Part shown: positions 8,785 through 21,200 of the stretch, piece by piece
Layout: each line of letters begins with the position of its first letter
How positions within the stretch are numbered: position 1 is the first letter of the stretch
NCBI RefSeq assembly: GCF_015355755.1
Contig: NZ_JACVEE010000002.1
Location: forward strand, 2,318,348 to 2,382,347
Length of the DNA stretch: 64,000 bases
Direction of reading: 5' to 3'
From: Nocardia sp. XZ_19_385
GTDB lineage: Bacteria > Actinomycetota > Actinomycetes > Mycobacteriales > Mycobacteriaceae
Made by a program: the position numbers and the translations under genes
The notes under the pieces: generated by a model
Databases searched by the model: none
Told to the model about the DNA's origin: nothing
What the model saw: only the letters and a program-made list of their open reading frames with translations

Positions 8785-8797
8785 GCACATGATGTGC
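8785..8797. promoter_or_regulatory. GCACAT-G-ATGTGC palindrome
   Basis: A perfect 13-bp dyad lies in the 152-bp divergent region between the hypothetical gene and the sulfurtransferase gene. It could be a regulator operator; no regulator gene is adjacent. Confidence 0.35.
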
Positions 8798-8904
8798 CCG
8801 GGCCGCTTCTCGGATCCACCGTGATCGCCCGTGACCCCGCGCCGGGGCCGTAGCATCGGGTCGTAGCAGTTGCGGTATCGCGGACTTCGACACGAGGAGC
8901 TGGG

Positions 8905-9726
8905 TTGGGCGCCGTACTGATTTCGCCGGTGGAGCTTCGAGAAGCGTTGGCGGACAAGCGGGTTCGGTTATTGGACGTGCGCTGGGCGCTGGGTGATCCG
9001 GATGGTCCGCAGCACTACCTCGACGGTCATATCCCGGGCGCGGTCTTCGTCGATCTGGAAACCGAACTGGCCGCACCGGCTTCGCCCGCGCGCGGCCGGC
9101 ACCCGCTGCCCGAGCTCACGCAGCTGGAGAAATGCGCACGTAGCTGGGGCATCCGCAATGGTGACGCGGTCGTCGTCTACGACGCGACCGGCGGCATGGC
9201 GGCGGCCCGCGCCTGGTGGCTGCTGCGCTGGGCGGGCATCGCCGACGTGCGCATTCTCGACGGCGGCCTGCCCGGCTGGGAGCAGTCGGGCGGCGAACTC
9301 GCGACGGGCACCGAGCCGGATCCGGAACCCGGTGATGTCGGCTTGAGTCCGGGTCACATGTCGGTCGTCGACGCCGACACGATCGCGAACTGGGACGGCC
9401 TGCTCCTGGACGCGCGCGCCGGCGAGCGCTACCGCGGCGAGGTGGAGCCGGTCGACCCGCGCGCGGGCCACGTCCCCGGCGCGGTCAGTGCCCCGACCGC
9501 CGAAAACCTGGACGGCGAGGGACGTTTCCGCACTACTGACCAGTTGCTGGAGCGCTTCACCAGTCTCGGGACGGGTCCGGTCGCGGTCTACTGCGGCTCC
9601 GGCGTCACCGCCGCCCATCAGATCGCGGCTCTCGCGGCGGCGGGTATCGACGCGGCCCTCTACCCGGGCTCCTGGTCCCAATGGTCCAACGACCCGAAAC
9701 GCCCCGTCGCCGTCGGCGCCGAATAA
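8905..9726 (+). CDS. sseA: Thiosulfate/3-mercaptopyruvate sulfurtransferase, two rhodanese domains
   Basis: 273 residues, the usual length of tandem-rhodanese enzymes. The N-terminal domain is inactive ('DGHIPGAVFVDLETEL'); the C-terminal domain has the active-site cysteine C230 in the loop CGSGVTA, typical of mercaptopyruvate sulfurtransferases. It transfers sulfur from 3-mercaptopyruvate or thiosulfate to thiol acceptors or cyanide in the cytoplasm. The start is TTG at 8905 with AGGAG eight bases upstream, and 'MGAVLISPVELREAL' fits the family. It is convergent with the lipoprotein gene. Confidence 0.9.
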   Translation: MGAVLISPVELREALADKRVRLLDVRWALGDPDGPQHYLDGHIPGAVFVDLETELAAPASPARGRHPLPELTQLEKCARSWGIRNGDAVVVYDATGGMAAARAWWLLRWAGIADVRILDGGLPGWEQSGGELATGTEPDPEPGDVGLSPGHMSVVDADTIANWDGLLLDARAGERYRGEVEPVDPRAGHVPGAVSAPTAENLDGEGRFRTTDQLLERFTSLGTGPVAVYCGSGVTAAHQIAALAAAGIDAALYPGSWSQWSNDPKRPVAVGAE

Positions 9727-9733
9727 CCGCGGA

Positions 9734-10465
9734 TTACGGGCAGGTGCGAGCGATTCCGGTCAGGGCCGCATTGTCGGCGGCCGTGATCGGCAGGTCGTAC
9801 CGCACCGCGACCGTCAAATACTTGCCCGCGTAGAAGCAGTGATTGGCCCGAGCGGGCGGCAGCCACTCCGAGGGAGTGCTGTCGCCCTTGGACTGATTGG
9901 TGCCCGCGTCGGTTGCCAGCAGGTTGACGTCGACGTCGTTGGCGAACACCACGCGCCGTTCCGGCGGCCACATCGCCGCCCCCATATCCCAGGCGGCGGC
10001 CAGTGCGTAGACATGGTCGATCTGGACGTCCCGCGCGCCTTCCTTGCTGAAGCTGATGCGCCGTCCGGTGTACGGATCGTCAAGGGCGCCTGACACCACA
10101 ACGCAATCTCGCGTGCCTGGCCGGAACGCCACCTCCGCGAGCTGTAGCGCCAGCACGTTGTTGCGGGTGTCGCACCCGTCGTGGCCGCCGGGGCCGTCGT
10201 AATCGTCGGTCCACGATTCCCCGAAAACGCAGGCCTGCCCCGTTTTACAACCCCGCTGGTAACCGCCGGGGTGTGGCCGTTGCGCGATCACCCGCACCGA
10301 GGCGAGCAGCTGCTCGACCTGTGCCCGGGTGGGACTGCCGGGTGCGGGCGCGACCGGGGCGCCGTCGAGTTCGGCGCAGCCCACCGCGGCGAGCACCAGC
10401 GCCACCACCAGCGACCCTCGAATGCCTGTGCGCACGGACCCAGTTGTACTCATAGGCACTGACAT
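9734..10465 (-). CDS. Secreted HNH-type nuclease-like lipoprotein (DUF1524 family)
   Basis: 243 residues. An N-terminal hydrophobic segment ends in a lipobox-like AVGC at residues 27-30, so export and lipid anchoring are likely. The body has the actinobacterial secreted HNH/DUF1524 pattern: 'IDHVYALAAAWDMGAA' with the catalytic His, then 'NLLATDAGTNQSKGDSTPSEWLPP' containing the Asn and metal-site region, and a C-terminal 'CFYAGKYLTVAVRYDL'. It probably cleaves nucleic acid outside the cell. Cysteines at 'RGCKTGQAC' and 'HDGCD' may form disulfides. An ATG at 10453 is an equally good start. No immunity gene is evident. Confidence 0.8.
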   Translation of the reverse strand: MSVPMSTTGSVRTGIRGSLVVALVLAAVGCAELDGAPVAPAPGSPTRAQVEQLLASVRVIAQRPHPGGYQRGCKTGQACVFGESWTDDYDGPGGHDGCDTRNNVLALQLAEVAFRPGTRDCVVVSGALDDPYTGRRISFSKEGARDVQIDHVYALAAAWDMGAAMWPPERRVVFANDVDVNLLATDAGTNQSKGDSTPSEWLPPARANHCFYAGKYLTVAVRYDLPITAADNAALTGIARTCP

Positions 10466-10492
10466 TCAGAGCAACCCAGCTGTGCGAACCGA

Positions 10493-10855
10493 TTACAGCC
10501 AGGCCCTGGTCAGCAGTTCGTCCTCGGCTACCTCGACCGCCCGCGGCGGGAATCGGGTGGCCTGGATGGTGTGGTGCCGGGATCCGTCGTGCCCGATCAC
10601 CCACGAGCCGCCGCGTTCCTGGCATTCGGCGATCTTCGCGAATGTCGTGAGCAGGAACGTGATGGCGTCGCCCGGCGTCGGTGTGCGGGCCAGACGCTGG
10701 GATTCACCGGGGCGGGACAGATCCAGCCAGACACCGGACTGCCCGTCCAGGCGCATGCCGACGATTTTTCCGGCATCGACGAAGGTGAATTTGCGCCGCT
10801 CCCACGGAGTTGTCGGCGTGAAGCTCTGCTCGAGAACTTGGAGCAGAATCGTCAT
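10493..10855 (-). CDS. Hypothetical protein, 120 residues
   Basis: Not recognised. A small soluble protein with mixed alpha/beta character and no membrane segment or known motif. The ATG has a good ribosome binding site (GGCAGG). It lies 27 bp upstream of the HNH lipoprotein gene on the same strand and could be co-transcribed with it. Coding-like third-position GC supports it being real. Confidence 0.65.
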   Translation of the reverse strand: MTILLQVLEQSFTPTTPWERRKFTFVDAGKIVGMRLDGQSGVWLDLSRPGESQRLARTPTPGDAITFLLTTFAKIAECQERGGSWVIGHDGSRHHTIQATRFPPRAVEVAEDELLTRAWL

Positions 10856-11024
10856 GCTGCTGCCCTGCCTTTCTTGAGGCTGGGGGAATTACCGCGAGTT
10901 TGCGGTTCTGATGCTATGACCAGCGGATATTCAATTATGGGCTGCCTGGACCGAGAAATCCAGAGTCCCGGAAATTCCCTGACGCGGGCTGGATGCTGTC
11001 GGTGCCACCTGATTGGATGAGCGG

Positions 11025-13807
<2,783 letters not shown>

Positions 13808-13811
<4 letters not shown>

Positions 13812-14575
13812 GCCCGGCGGAGGATTTCAGCAAGTATGGCAAGCGCCTCCCCGTCCGGGGCGGTGTCGAAGCCCGCAGCCGCCGTGGCGGTTTCGGCCGC
13901 ACCTGGTGGGGCAAAGCCCTGATCGAATCCGTGGAGGCCATGGCCGAACCGGGCCGGCTGGCCCGAGGCCGCACCTACGCCCGCTCCGGCCAGGTGGTCA
14001 GCTACCGCATCGAACCGGGCGCGGTGACCGCGGAAGTGCAAGGCAGCCAGCCACGTCCGTTCACCGCGGTGTTCACCGTCCGCGCGTTGCGCGATGAGGA
14101 GCTGGAAATGCTGATCGACACCATCCGCACCGCGCCGGGCATGCTCGCCGACATCGCCGGCGGCGCGCTGCCCACCGGTCTGGGCCCGCTGCTGCTGCCG
14201 ACCACCGCCGCCGACCTGGATTTCGAATGCACCTGCCCGGATCCGGGCTGGCCGTGTAAACACGTGGCCGCGGTCTGCTATCTGCTGGCCGAACGCCTCG
14301 ACGAGCGCCCCCGCGAGATCCTGACCCTGCGCGGCCTTGACCTGGACACCCTGATCGCCGGGATCGAGCGCGACCCGCAACCGGTCGAATCCGCCGACCC
14401 CTACGGCGACAACGCGGTGCTACCCGATCTGCCGAAACTCGAATTCCGTTCCGCGCTCGATGATCTCGACCCCACGCTGCTTCGCCGCGCCATGCGCATG
14501 AGCTGCGAGGACGAACCGGCCGCCGCGGCGGGCCTGCGCGAACTGCGCGACCTTTACGCCCTGCTGGATCGCTGA
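13808..14575 (+). CDS. SWIM zinc-finger protein partnered with the SNF2 helicase
   Basis: 255 residues. The SWIM motif CxC...CxH is complete: C141, C143, C150 and H152, in 'FECTCPDPGWPCKHVAAV'. The N-terminus has the conserved 'FGRTWWGKALIESVE' region. SWIM domains bind DNA or protein partners. The gene overlaps the helicase stop by four bases (ATGA), so the two are translationally coupled; it is probably an accessory subunit of the helicase. Function beyond this is unknown. Confidence 0.9.
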
Positions 14576-14891
14576 CCCAGCCATCCCCGGGACGCCAGGC
14601 CCGCGCATCCGGTGTCTGCGGATCCCGATGCGGGCAGTGGACCTGGCGTCCGTGGGATGGCGGATGCACTCACCGGGGCAAGTGATTGCTCGCCAGGCAC
14701 CCGGAGCCGAGGCCGACTACGCTTCCCGGGCTTTGTCTGGCTGGATCCCTGCCCGGTGCGATGTGGGCCGGGACTTCCCGACGCCGGGTGCCATGTCTCA
14801 GTGTGCGCCGTGGGCTCGGCCGGGGAACTGCCCGTTTACTGTCCATTCGCTGCCCTTGCGCTGGCCCTTTCGAGCGACCTGCGAGCAATCG
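14576..14891. other. 316-bp gap with an 80-bp imperfect inverted repeat
   Basis: No convincing gene lies here. At 14581-14599 and 14642-14660 are 19-nt arms pairing at 17 of 19 positions (left arm CCATCCCCGGGACGCCAGG). A second inner stem is formed by CCCGCGCATC and GATGCGGG. The whole folds into a long hairpin directly after the SWIM stop and could terminate the operon. The remainder, 14661-14891, shows nothing I can interpret. Confidence 0.5.
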
Positions 14892-15365
14892 CTACGAGAC
14901 CTTGGCGCGCGGCCCGGCGACCAGCACCGCAGCGAAACATGCCGTGGCCAGGCCCGATACCGCGATCGGCAGTTCGGGGAAGTACAGCCATGCGATCCAG
15001 AAGGTGCCCGCGGCGGTCGCGGTGCACACCGCGGTGAACAGTGACCAGCGCTCGAGCAACTCCGGGGCACGCCGGGCGGCGACCACTGCGAGCACGCCGA
15101 AAAGCAGTGCGAACAGGCCCATTCCCACGCTGTAGCCGGTATTGAGATCGAACACGGTGACCTCCCGCCCGCCTTCGAACATCGGCGAGGCGGTGTTCCT
15201 GGACAGTTCGTTGACGACTTCCTCGCTGGCTGTGTCCTGGGGATTGAACGCGTGCACCACCAGCAGATGCGCCAGCCCGATGAAGCCCAGCAACCCGGCG
15301 CCCACGGTGTGGACGGGCCCGGCCCAGGCGATTGTGCGGTGGGTAGTGGATGTCATCGCGGTCAT
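14892..15365 (-). CDS. Small membrane protein, about four TM segments
   Basis: 157 residues with hydrophobic segments at about 15-37, 73-95, 104-125 and 128-148, so an integral membrane protein with an extracytoplasmic loop after TM1 (NPQDTASEEVVNELS). The first ATG has GGAGG at good spacing; a second ATG three codons later is too far from it. It is divergent from the TetR gene with 61 bp between, so it may be the target of that regulator. The family is not recognised with confidence. Confidence 0.78.
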   Translation of the reverse strand: MTAMTSTTHRTIAWAGPVHTVGAGLLGFIGLAHLLVVHAFNPQDTASEEVVNELSRNTASPMFEGGREVTVFDLNTGYSVGMGLFALLFGVLAVVAARRAPELLERWSLFTAVCTATAAGTFWIAWLYFPELPIAVSGLATACFAAVLVAGPRAKVS

Positions 15366-15384
15366 CGCGACCTCCAGAGGTGAG

Positions 15385-15412
15385 GTTCTCAGAACAGAAC
15401 AAAAGTTATGTT
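15385..15412. promoter_or_regulatory. Candidate TetR operator between divergent genes
   Basis: Two overlapping dyads lie in the 61-bp divergent region: GTTCT-C-AGAAC (15385-15395) and AACAGAAC-AAAA-GTTATGTT (15393-15412, one mismatch between arms). The position just upstream of the TetR start suggests autoregulation together with control of the divergent membrane protein gene. Confidence 0.5.
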
Positions 15413-15426
15413 ATAGAATCGAGGGC

Positions 15427-15954
15427 GTGGCGGGCAAGACCTCATGGCTGACATCCGGACTCGCGATCCTCGGGACCGCGGGCGCGCACGGCCTCACCAT
15501 CGACAAACTGGTGGCCTCGGCCGGGCTGAGTACCGGGTCGTTCTATCACCACTTCTCGAGCATGTCCGGGTACCGGAAGGCGCTGCTCGCGCACTTCGAA
15601 GAGCTGCACACGCTGCGCTACATCCGTGAGGTGGAAGCGGCCGCCGACCTCGACGCGCGCGCCCGGCTGCAGTTGCTGCTGGAGTTGGTGCTCGCCGACG
15701 CGGAACCCGCGCGGCTGGAAGTCGCGATCCGGGCCTGGGCGCTGGATGACCCCGTCGCGGCCGCCGCCAAGGAACGGGTCGACGCGGCCCGCCTCGGATT
15801 TCTCCGAGAACTGTTGCTGGCGTGCGGTTATGCCGAGCCCGACGCCGAGCAGACCGCGCAGATCCTGTACCTGCTGGTGCTCGGGGCGGGCAACATCATG
15901 CCGGAAGTCCCGCCTGAGCAACTGCGGGTGCTCTGTGAGCGGATCCTGAAATGA
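15427..15954 (+). CDS. TetR-family transcriptional regulator
   Basis: 175 residues from a GTG at 15427, with GAGGG just upstream. The N-terminal helix-turn-helix 'LTIDKLVASAGLSTGSFYHHF' is typical of TetR; the C-terminal ligand-binding domain is helical and diverged. The frame is open further left, but that part encodes antisense sequence of the membrane protein gene. Its stop overlaps the next gene (ATGA), so it is coupled to the metal-receptor-like gene. Confidence 0.88.
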   Translation: MAGKTSWLTSGLAILGTAGAHGLTIDKLVASAGLSTGSFYHHFSSMSGYRKALLAHFEELHTLRYIREVEAAADLDARARLQLLLELVLADAEPARLEVAIRAWALDDPVAAAAKERVDAARLGFLRELLLACGYAEPDAEQTAQILYLLVLGAGNIMPEVPPEQLRVLCERILK

Positions 15955-16736
15955 ATTCCCGGCAGGCGCGGTGGGCGCAGGACGATCTGGGCGGCGCGGT
16001 TCCGCTGACCCGGCCGGTGCGGCGGGTGGTCTCGCTGGTGCCCTCGCTCACCGAGTCGGTGGCGCTGACCTGCCCGGAAGTCCTGGTCGGCGCGACCGAA
16101 TGGTGTACGCACCCAGCCGATCTCGACGTCGAACGGGTCCGCGGTACCAAGAATCCGAACCTCCGCCGCATCGTCGAACTCGCACCCGATGTGGTGCTGT
16201 GCAATCAGGAGGAGAACCGCCGCATCGATGTCGAACGGTTGCGGGACGCGGGAATTCCGGTGTGGGTCACCAAGATTCAGTCCGTCGACGAAGCCATCAC
16301 CGCCCTCGCCCGACTGTTCACCCTCGCCCTGGGAATTGATGTCCCGGCCTGGCTGAGCGAATCCGAAAAGGCCTGGGCCGCAACACCACCCATAGACCTC
16401 CGCACGGCCGTGATCCCGATCTGGCGCAATCCGTGGATGGTCGTCGGCCGCGACACCTTCACCGCCGACCTGGCCCGCCGTCTCGGCTTGGACCTGGTGC
16501 ACGCCACCGGCCCCGACCGCTATCCGCGCGTCACCGAGGACGAGCTGACCCGCGGCATCGACCTCGCGGTGCTCCCCGACGAGCCGTACGTCTTCACCGA
16601 AACCGACGGCCCGGACGCCTTTCCCGGTATCCCGGTCGCGCTGGTCGAAGGCCGCAGCCTCACCTGGTACGGCCCGTCGCTGACCACGGCCCGCGCCGCC
16701 CTCACCGCGCAACTCGCCGCCGCCACAGTCCGCTGA
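15951..16736 (+). CDS. Helical-backbone metal-receptor (BtuF/TroA-like) protein, apparently cytoplasmic
   Basis: 261 residues resembling the periplasmic-binding class III fold: 'RRVVSLVPSLTESVALTC', 'VVLCNQEENRRIDVERL', then a long helix and a C-terminal lobe ('LAVLPDEPYVF...'). Relatives bind cobalamin or iron-siderophore complexes for ABC import. Here there is no signal peptide or lipobox and no permease or ATPase gene nearby, so a transport role is doubtful. The start overlaps the TetR stop. It might sense or handle a cofactor in the cytoplasm; that is inference. Confidence 0.78.
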   Translation: MNSRQARWAQDDLGGAVPLTRPVRRVVSLVPSLTESVALTCPEVLVGATEWCTHPADLDVERVRGTKNPNLRRIVELAPDVVLCNQEENRRIDVERLRDAGIPVWVTKIQSVDEAITALARLFTLALGIDVPAWLSESEKAWAATPPIDLRTAVIPIWRNPWMVVGRDTFTADLARRLGLDLVHATGPDRYPRVTEDELTRGIDLAVLPDEPYVFTETDGPDAFPGIPVALVEGRSLTWYGPSLTTARAALTAQLAAATVR

Positions 16737-16782
16737 CCAGCAATTCGTCCCGCGCGCAGCGATCCTCGCGCACACTGGAACC

Positions 16783-17145
16783 ATGCTCCGGCACCGTTCC
16801 GGACGTCTCGCCACCCTCTGGCACCGGGTGTTCGAGTACGCCGCGCCCTGGCTCACGATCCTGCTGTTCGGCACGTTCCTGGCGGTGCTCTTCGCCTTCC
16901 TATTCGTGCCCGGACCGAGTATCGGCGCGCGCCTGCTCGCCCTGCTCTGTGCCGGTCACCAGATCCTGCTGTGGGGCGTCTATTTCAGTGTCGTGGAGCT
17001 GGCCGACAACCAATCCACCTGGGGCACCGAGGTAGTCCCGAATAAACGGCTGTGGACCGAGATCGTCCTGGCCGCGGTGTTCTGGTCGAACCTGGTCCTG
17101 ATCAGCGGCGTGCTGTGGCTGCTGGTGACCTCGCTGGTCGCCTAG
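16783..17145 (+). CDS. Hypothetical membrane protein, three TM segments
   Basis: 120 residues with hydrophobic spans at about 20-43, 48-70 and 93-117. Not recognised. It lies 46 bp after the metal-receptor-like gene and converges with the amidohydrolase gene, overlapping it by 4 bp at the 3' ends. Codon use is typical of the neighbours. Confidence 0.72.
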   Translation: MLRHRSGRLATLWHRVFEYAAPWLTILLFGTFLAVLFAFLFVPGPSIGARLLALLCAGHQILLWGVYFSVVELADNQSTWGTEVVPNKRLWTEIVLAAVFWSNLVLISGVLWLLVTSLVA

Positions 17146-18212
17146 ACCGCGAGCCGGTACACCCGCTGCGCGTTGCTCCGGAAGACCTGCTCGAGTTCGG
17201 CTTGCCCGCCGCCGTGCCCGGTCACCGCCTCGGCGATGGTCCGCACACTGTTCTCGATGCTGGTAATCGGCTTGTCCACCGGGTAATTGGAGCCCCACAG
17301 CATGCGCTCGGTGCCGAAGACCTCGAGCGCGTGCTGCACCAGCGGCCCGATCCGGTCGAGCAGCTCGGCCACCGAGGTGGAGGTGCCGCGCGGCGGCACC
17401 GGGTGTCCCAGGATCGGCATCATCGCACCGCTGCATTTGGTGACGACGTTGGCATTGCCGGCCAGTTCGGCGAAATCGTCACGCCAGCGCAGGAACAGCT
17501 CCCGGCGTTTGCTCGGATTGCTGCCGGTGCGCTTGCCGACCGGACCGAAAAGACCTGCCGGCGTGGCGAGATGATCGAGGATGATCGTCACCTCGGGATA
17601 TCGCTTGGCCAAAGCCGTGACATCGGGCAGCGCGTGCGAGTACACCCAGGCGTCGAAGGAGAGCCCGCGCTCGGCCAGATGTGCGAAGCCATCCAGGAAA
17701 GCCGGTGCGGTGAGGGCGCTTTCGACCTTGCTGAAGGACCGCACGCCCGGGTCGGGATGGTGTCCGACCATCGTGCGGATACCCCGGAACAGTGGCGAGG
17801 CCGCCTGATGCGCGTCGAGCAGTTCGGAGAATTGAGGCGCGGCGGGATCGGCGCTACCGATGATCCCGCACAGCGGAAGTTCCTCCGGAGTAGGCAGATT
17901 CGCGACCCACTTGGTTTCCTCGGCCTTACCCAGTGGTCCTTTCCCGGCCCACTCGACCTCCATGTGCATGAAGTTGTCGATCGGCATGTCGGCCACGTCG
18001 GCCCGATAGTCCGACGGCAGATACTTGTTCAGGTACGCCGTCGGATCCCCGGTGAAGTCCATATCCCGCTTGGGTGCGAGCTTCTTGGCCACATCCACCG
18101 AAATCGGCAGATACCGGAAGAGTTTCGCCGTTCCCCCGAAATCTCTCGGGGTCGTGAACGGATCCCACTGGTGTACGTGCGTGTCGATGATCCGAATACC
18201 TGCTAGATCCAT
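17142..18212 (-). CDS. Amidohydrolase-2 family (COG3618-type) metal-dependent hydrolase
   Basis: 356 residues of TIM-barrel type. The first-strand motif is 'IIDTHVHQW' (HxH, about residues 11-13), with later 'TIILDHLATP' and 'MLWGSNYPVD' supplying the metal-site and catalytic residues. This family includes lactone hydrolases and decarboxylases of the ACMSD group. The substrate is not deducible. It lies 22 bp downstream of icmF on the same strand, so it may be in the same transcript, but no pathway link is clear. Confidence 0.85.
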   Translation of the reverse strand: MDLAGIRIIDTHVHQWDPFTTPRDFGGTAKLFRYLPISVDVAKKLAPKRDMDFTGDPTAYLNKYLPSDYRADVADMPIDNFMHMEVEWAGKGPLGKAEETKWVANLPTPEELPLCGIIGSADPAAPQFSELLDAHQAASPLFRGIRTMVGHHPDPGVRSFSKVESALTAPAFLDGFAHLAERGLSFDAWVYSHALPDVTALAKRYPEVTIILDHLATPAGLFGPVGKRTGSNPSKRRELFLRWRDDFAELAGNANVVTKCSGAMMPILGHPVPPRGTSTSVAELLDRIGPLVQHALEVFGTERMLWGSNYPVDKPITSIENSVRTIAEAVTGHGGGQAELEQVFRSNAQRVYRLAV

Positions 18213-18234
18213 GTCCGATTGTCACACAGGGCGG

Positions 18235-21200
18235 TCAGACATTGCGCCGGTATTGGCCGCCGACGCGGAAGAACGTATCCGTGATCTGCTGCAACGTGCA
18301 GACGCGCGCGGCGTCCATCAGGACCTCGAAGATGTTGTCCTCGGTCCGCGCAACGGATTCCAGGCGGGCCAGCGCCTCGTGCGCCGGATCGCGGTGCCGG
18401 TTCTGGAACTCACGAACCCGCTCCAGCTGCGACTGCTTTTCCGCCTCGGTGCCACGCGCCAGTTCGATGACGTGGTGCGGCTCGCCGTGCGGATTGCGGA
18501 AGGTGTTGACGCCCACGATCGGCAGCGACCCATCGTGCTTGCGCTGCTCGTAGCGCATGGATTCGTCCTGGATCTTGCCGCGCTGGTAACCGGTCTCCAT
18601 CGCGCCGAGCACACCGCCGCGTTCGCTGATCCGTTCGAACTCGCCCAGCACCGCCTCCTCGACCAGGTCGGTGAGCTCATCGATGAGAAAGCTGCCCTGC
18701 AGCGGGTTCTCGTTCATCGCCAGGCCCCACTCCCGGTTGATGATGAGCTGAATCGCGAGGGCGCGGCGCACCGACTCTTCGGTGGGCGTGGTGACCGCTT
18801 CGTCATAGGCGTTGGTGTGCAGGCTGTTGCAGTTGTCGTAGATCGCGATGAGCGCCTGCAGGGTGGTGCGGATGTCGTTGAAATTCATCTCCTGCGCGTG
18901 CAGCGAGCGGCCGGAGGTCTGGATGTGGTACTTCAGCTTCTGCGAACGGTCGTTGGCGCCGTACCGATCTCGCATGGCGATCGCCCAGATCCGGCGGGCC
19001 ACCCGGCCGATGACGGAGTACTCCGGGTCCATGCCGTTGGAGAAGAAGAACGACAGGTTCGGCGCGAAATCGTCGATGTCCATCCCGCGCGCGAGATAGG
19101 CCTCCACATAGGTGAATCCGTTGGCCAGGGTGAAGGCCAGCTGGCTGATCGGGTTCGCCCCGGCTTCGGCGATGTGATAGCCGGAGATCGACACGGAGTA
19201 GAAGTTGCGAACGCTGTTGCGCACGAACCACTCCTGGATGTCGGCCATCATCCGCAGGCTGAACTCGGTGGAGAAGATGCAGGTGTTCTGGCCTTGATCC
19301 TCTTTGAGGATGTCGGCCTGCACGGTGCCGCGCACGGTCGCCAAGGTGCGGGCGCGGATGTCTGCCGCCTCCGCTTCAGTCGGCTCTCGGCCTTCGGCGG
19401 CGGTAAACCGTTCCAGCGCTTGATCGATCGCGGTGTTGAGGAAGTAGGCCAGGATCGTCGGGGCGGGACCGTTGATCGTCATCGAGACCGAGGTCGACGG
19501 CGCGGTCAGGTCGAAACCGTCGTAGAGCGCCTTCATATCGTCGAGCGAGGCGATCGAGACCCCGGAGGTGCCGACCTTGCCGTAGATGTCGGGTCGTTCG
19601 GCGGGGTCGTGACCGTAGAGCGTCACCGAATCGAAGGCGGTGGAAAGCCTTTTCGCCTCGGCGTGTTCGCTGAGAACCTTGAAACGACGGTTCGTGCGGA
19701 AGGGGTCACCTTCGCCGGCGAACATCCGCGCTGGATCCTCGCCATCGCGCTTGTACGGGAAAACTCCGGCGGTGAACGGGAATCGGCCCGGCAGGTGCTC
19801 CGCACGCAGGAACCGCAGCAGCTCACCGTGATCGGTGAACCGGGGGAGTGCCACGCGCGGAATGCTGTTGCCGGACAATGTTTCCCGGCGCAGCGCAGTA
19901 CGGATCTCCTTGTCCCGTACTTTGATCACCTGCTCCTCGCCCCGGTAGGACTCGGCCAGCGCGGGCCACTGCGCGATCAGCTCGGCATCAGCGCCGCCGA
20001 GATCATCTCGGGCCTGCTCGAGCAGCGCTGCCAGCTCCGGATTCTCCGGCAGCTCCGAGGCCACCAGCTCGAGCCGCTGAACCCGCTGTGCCGCAAGGAC
20101 TTGCCGTGCCGTCTCCGCGTGATAGTCGCGCACCGCCTCGGCGATCTCCGCCAGATACCGCACCCGCGCCGGTGGAATGATCTGCGCGAACCGGGTGGAC
20201 GCGCGAGTGTTCACCCGGGGCAGCACGCCCGGCTCCAGCGCCAGCCCTCGCTCGGCCAGCAATGTGGTCAGGTGCTGATAGAGCGCTGTCACCCCGTCGT
20301 CGTTGAAGGTGGCGGCGCTGGTGCCGAAGACCGGCATGTCCTCCGGCTTCGCGGTGAAATCCTCCCGATTGCGCAGCAGCTGCCGCGAGACGTCGCGCAG
20401 CGCGTCGGCGGCGCCGCGACGCTCGAACTTGTTGATCGCCACCGCATCCGCGTAATCCAGCATGTCGATCTTCTCCAGCTGGGAGGCCGCGCCGAACTCC
20501 GGGGTCATCACATACAGCGACACGTCGACGTGCTCGGTGACCGCCGCGTCGCCCTGGCCCATGCCGGGGGTTTCCAGGATGACCAGGTCGTAACCTGCTG
20601 CCTTGCAGGCGTTCACGATCCCGTCGATGTTCTCCGGCAGCTCACGCCCGCCGCGAGTGGCCAGCGAACGGAAGAAGATGTGATCGCCGTCGAGCGCGTT
20701 CATCCGGATCCGGTCACCGAGCAGCGCGCCACCGCCGCGCCGCCGCGTCGGATCCACCGCCAGGATCGCCACCCGCAACTTGTCCTGCTGATCCGAGCGC
20801 AACCGGCGCACCAATTCATCGGTGAGCGAGGACTTTCCGGACCCGCCGGTCCCGGTGATGCCGAGCACCGGAACGGTGCGCGCGGCGGCCGCCTCGTCCA
20901 GCGCCTGCCGATCGGGCGCGGGCAGCGTGTCCTCCTGCAGGCAGGTGATGGCGCGGGCCAGCGCGGACCGTTCCCCGGTGAGCACCGCATCCAGCGCGGG
21001 CGGCTCCTCGGCCAGATCGCGGTCGCAATCGCGGATCAGCTGATTGATCATGCCCGGCAAGCCGAGTCGCTGGCCGTCCTCGGGGGAGAAGATGGTGACC
21101 CCGGCGTCGGCGAGCCGCGTGATCTCCTCGGCGACGATCACGCCACCGCCGCCACCGTAGATCCGGACATGCCCGGCGCCGGCCTTGCGCAGCGCGTCCG

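Noticed and set aside
14628-15044. 138-codon frame on the plus strand
   Set aside because: Runs antisense to the membrane protein gene, starts inside the inverted repeat, lacks a ribosome binding site and reads as a composition shadow.
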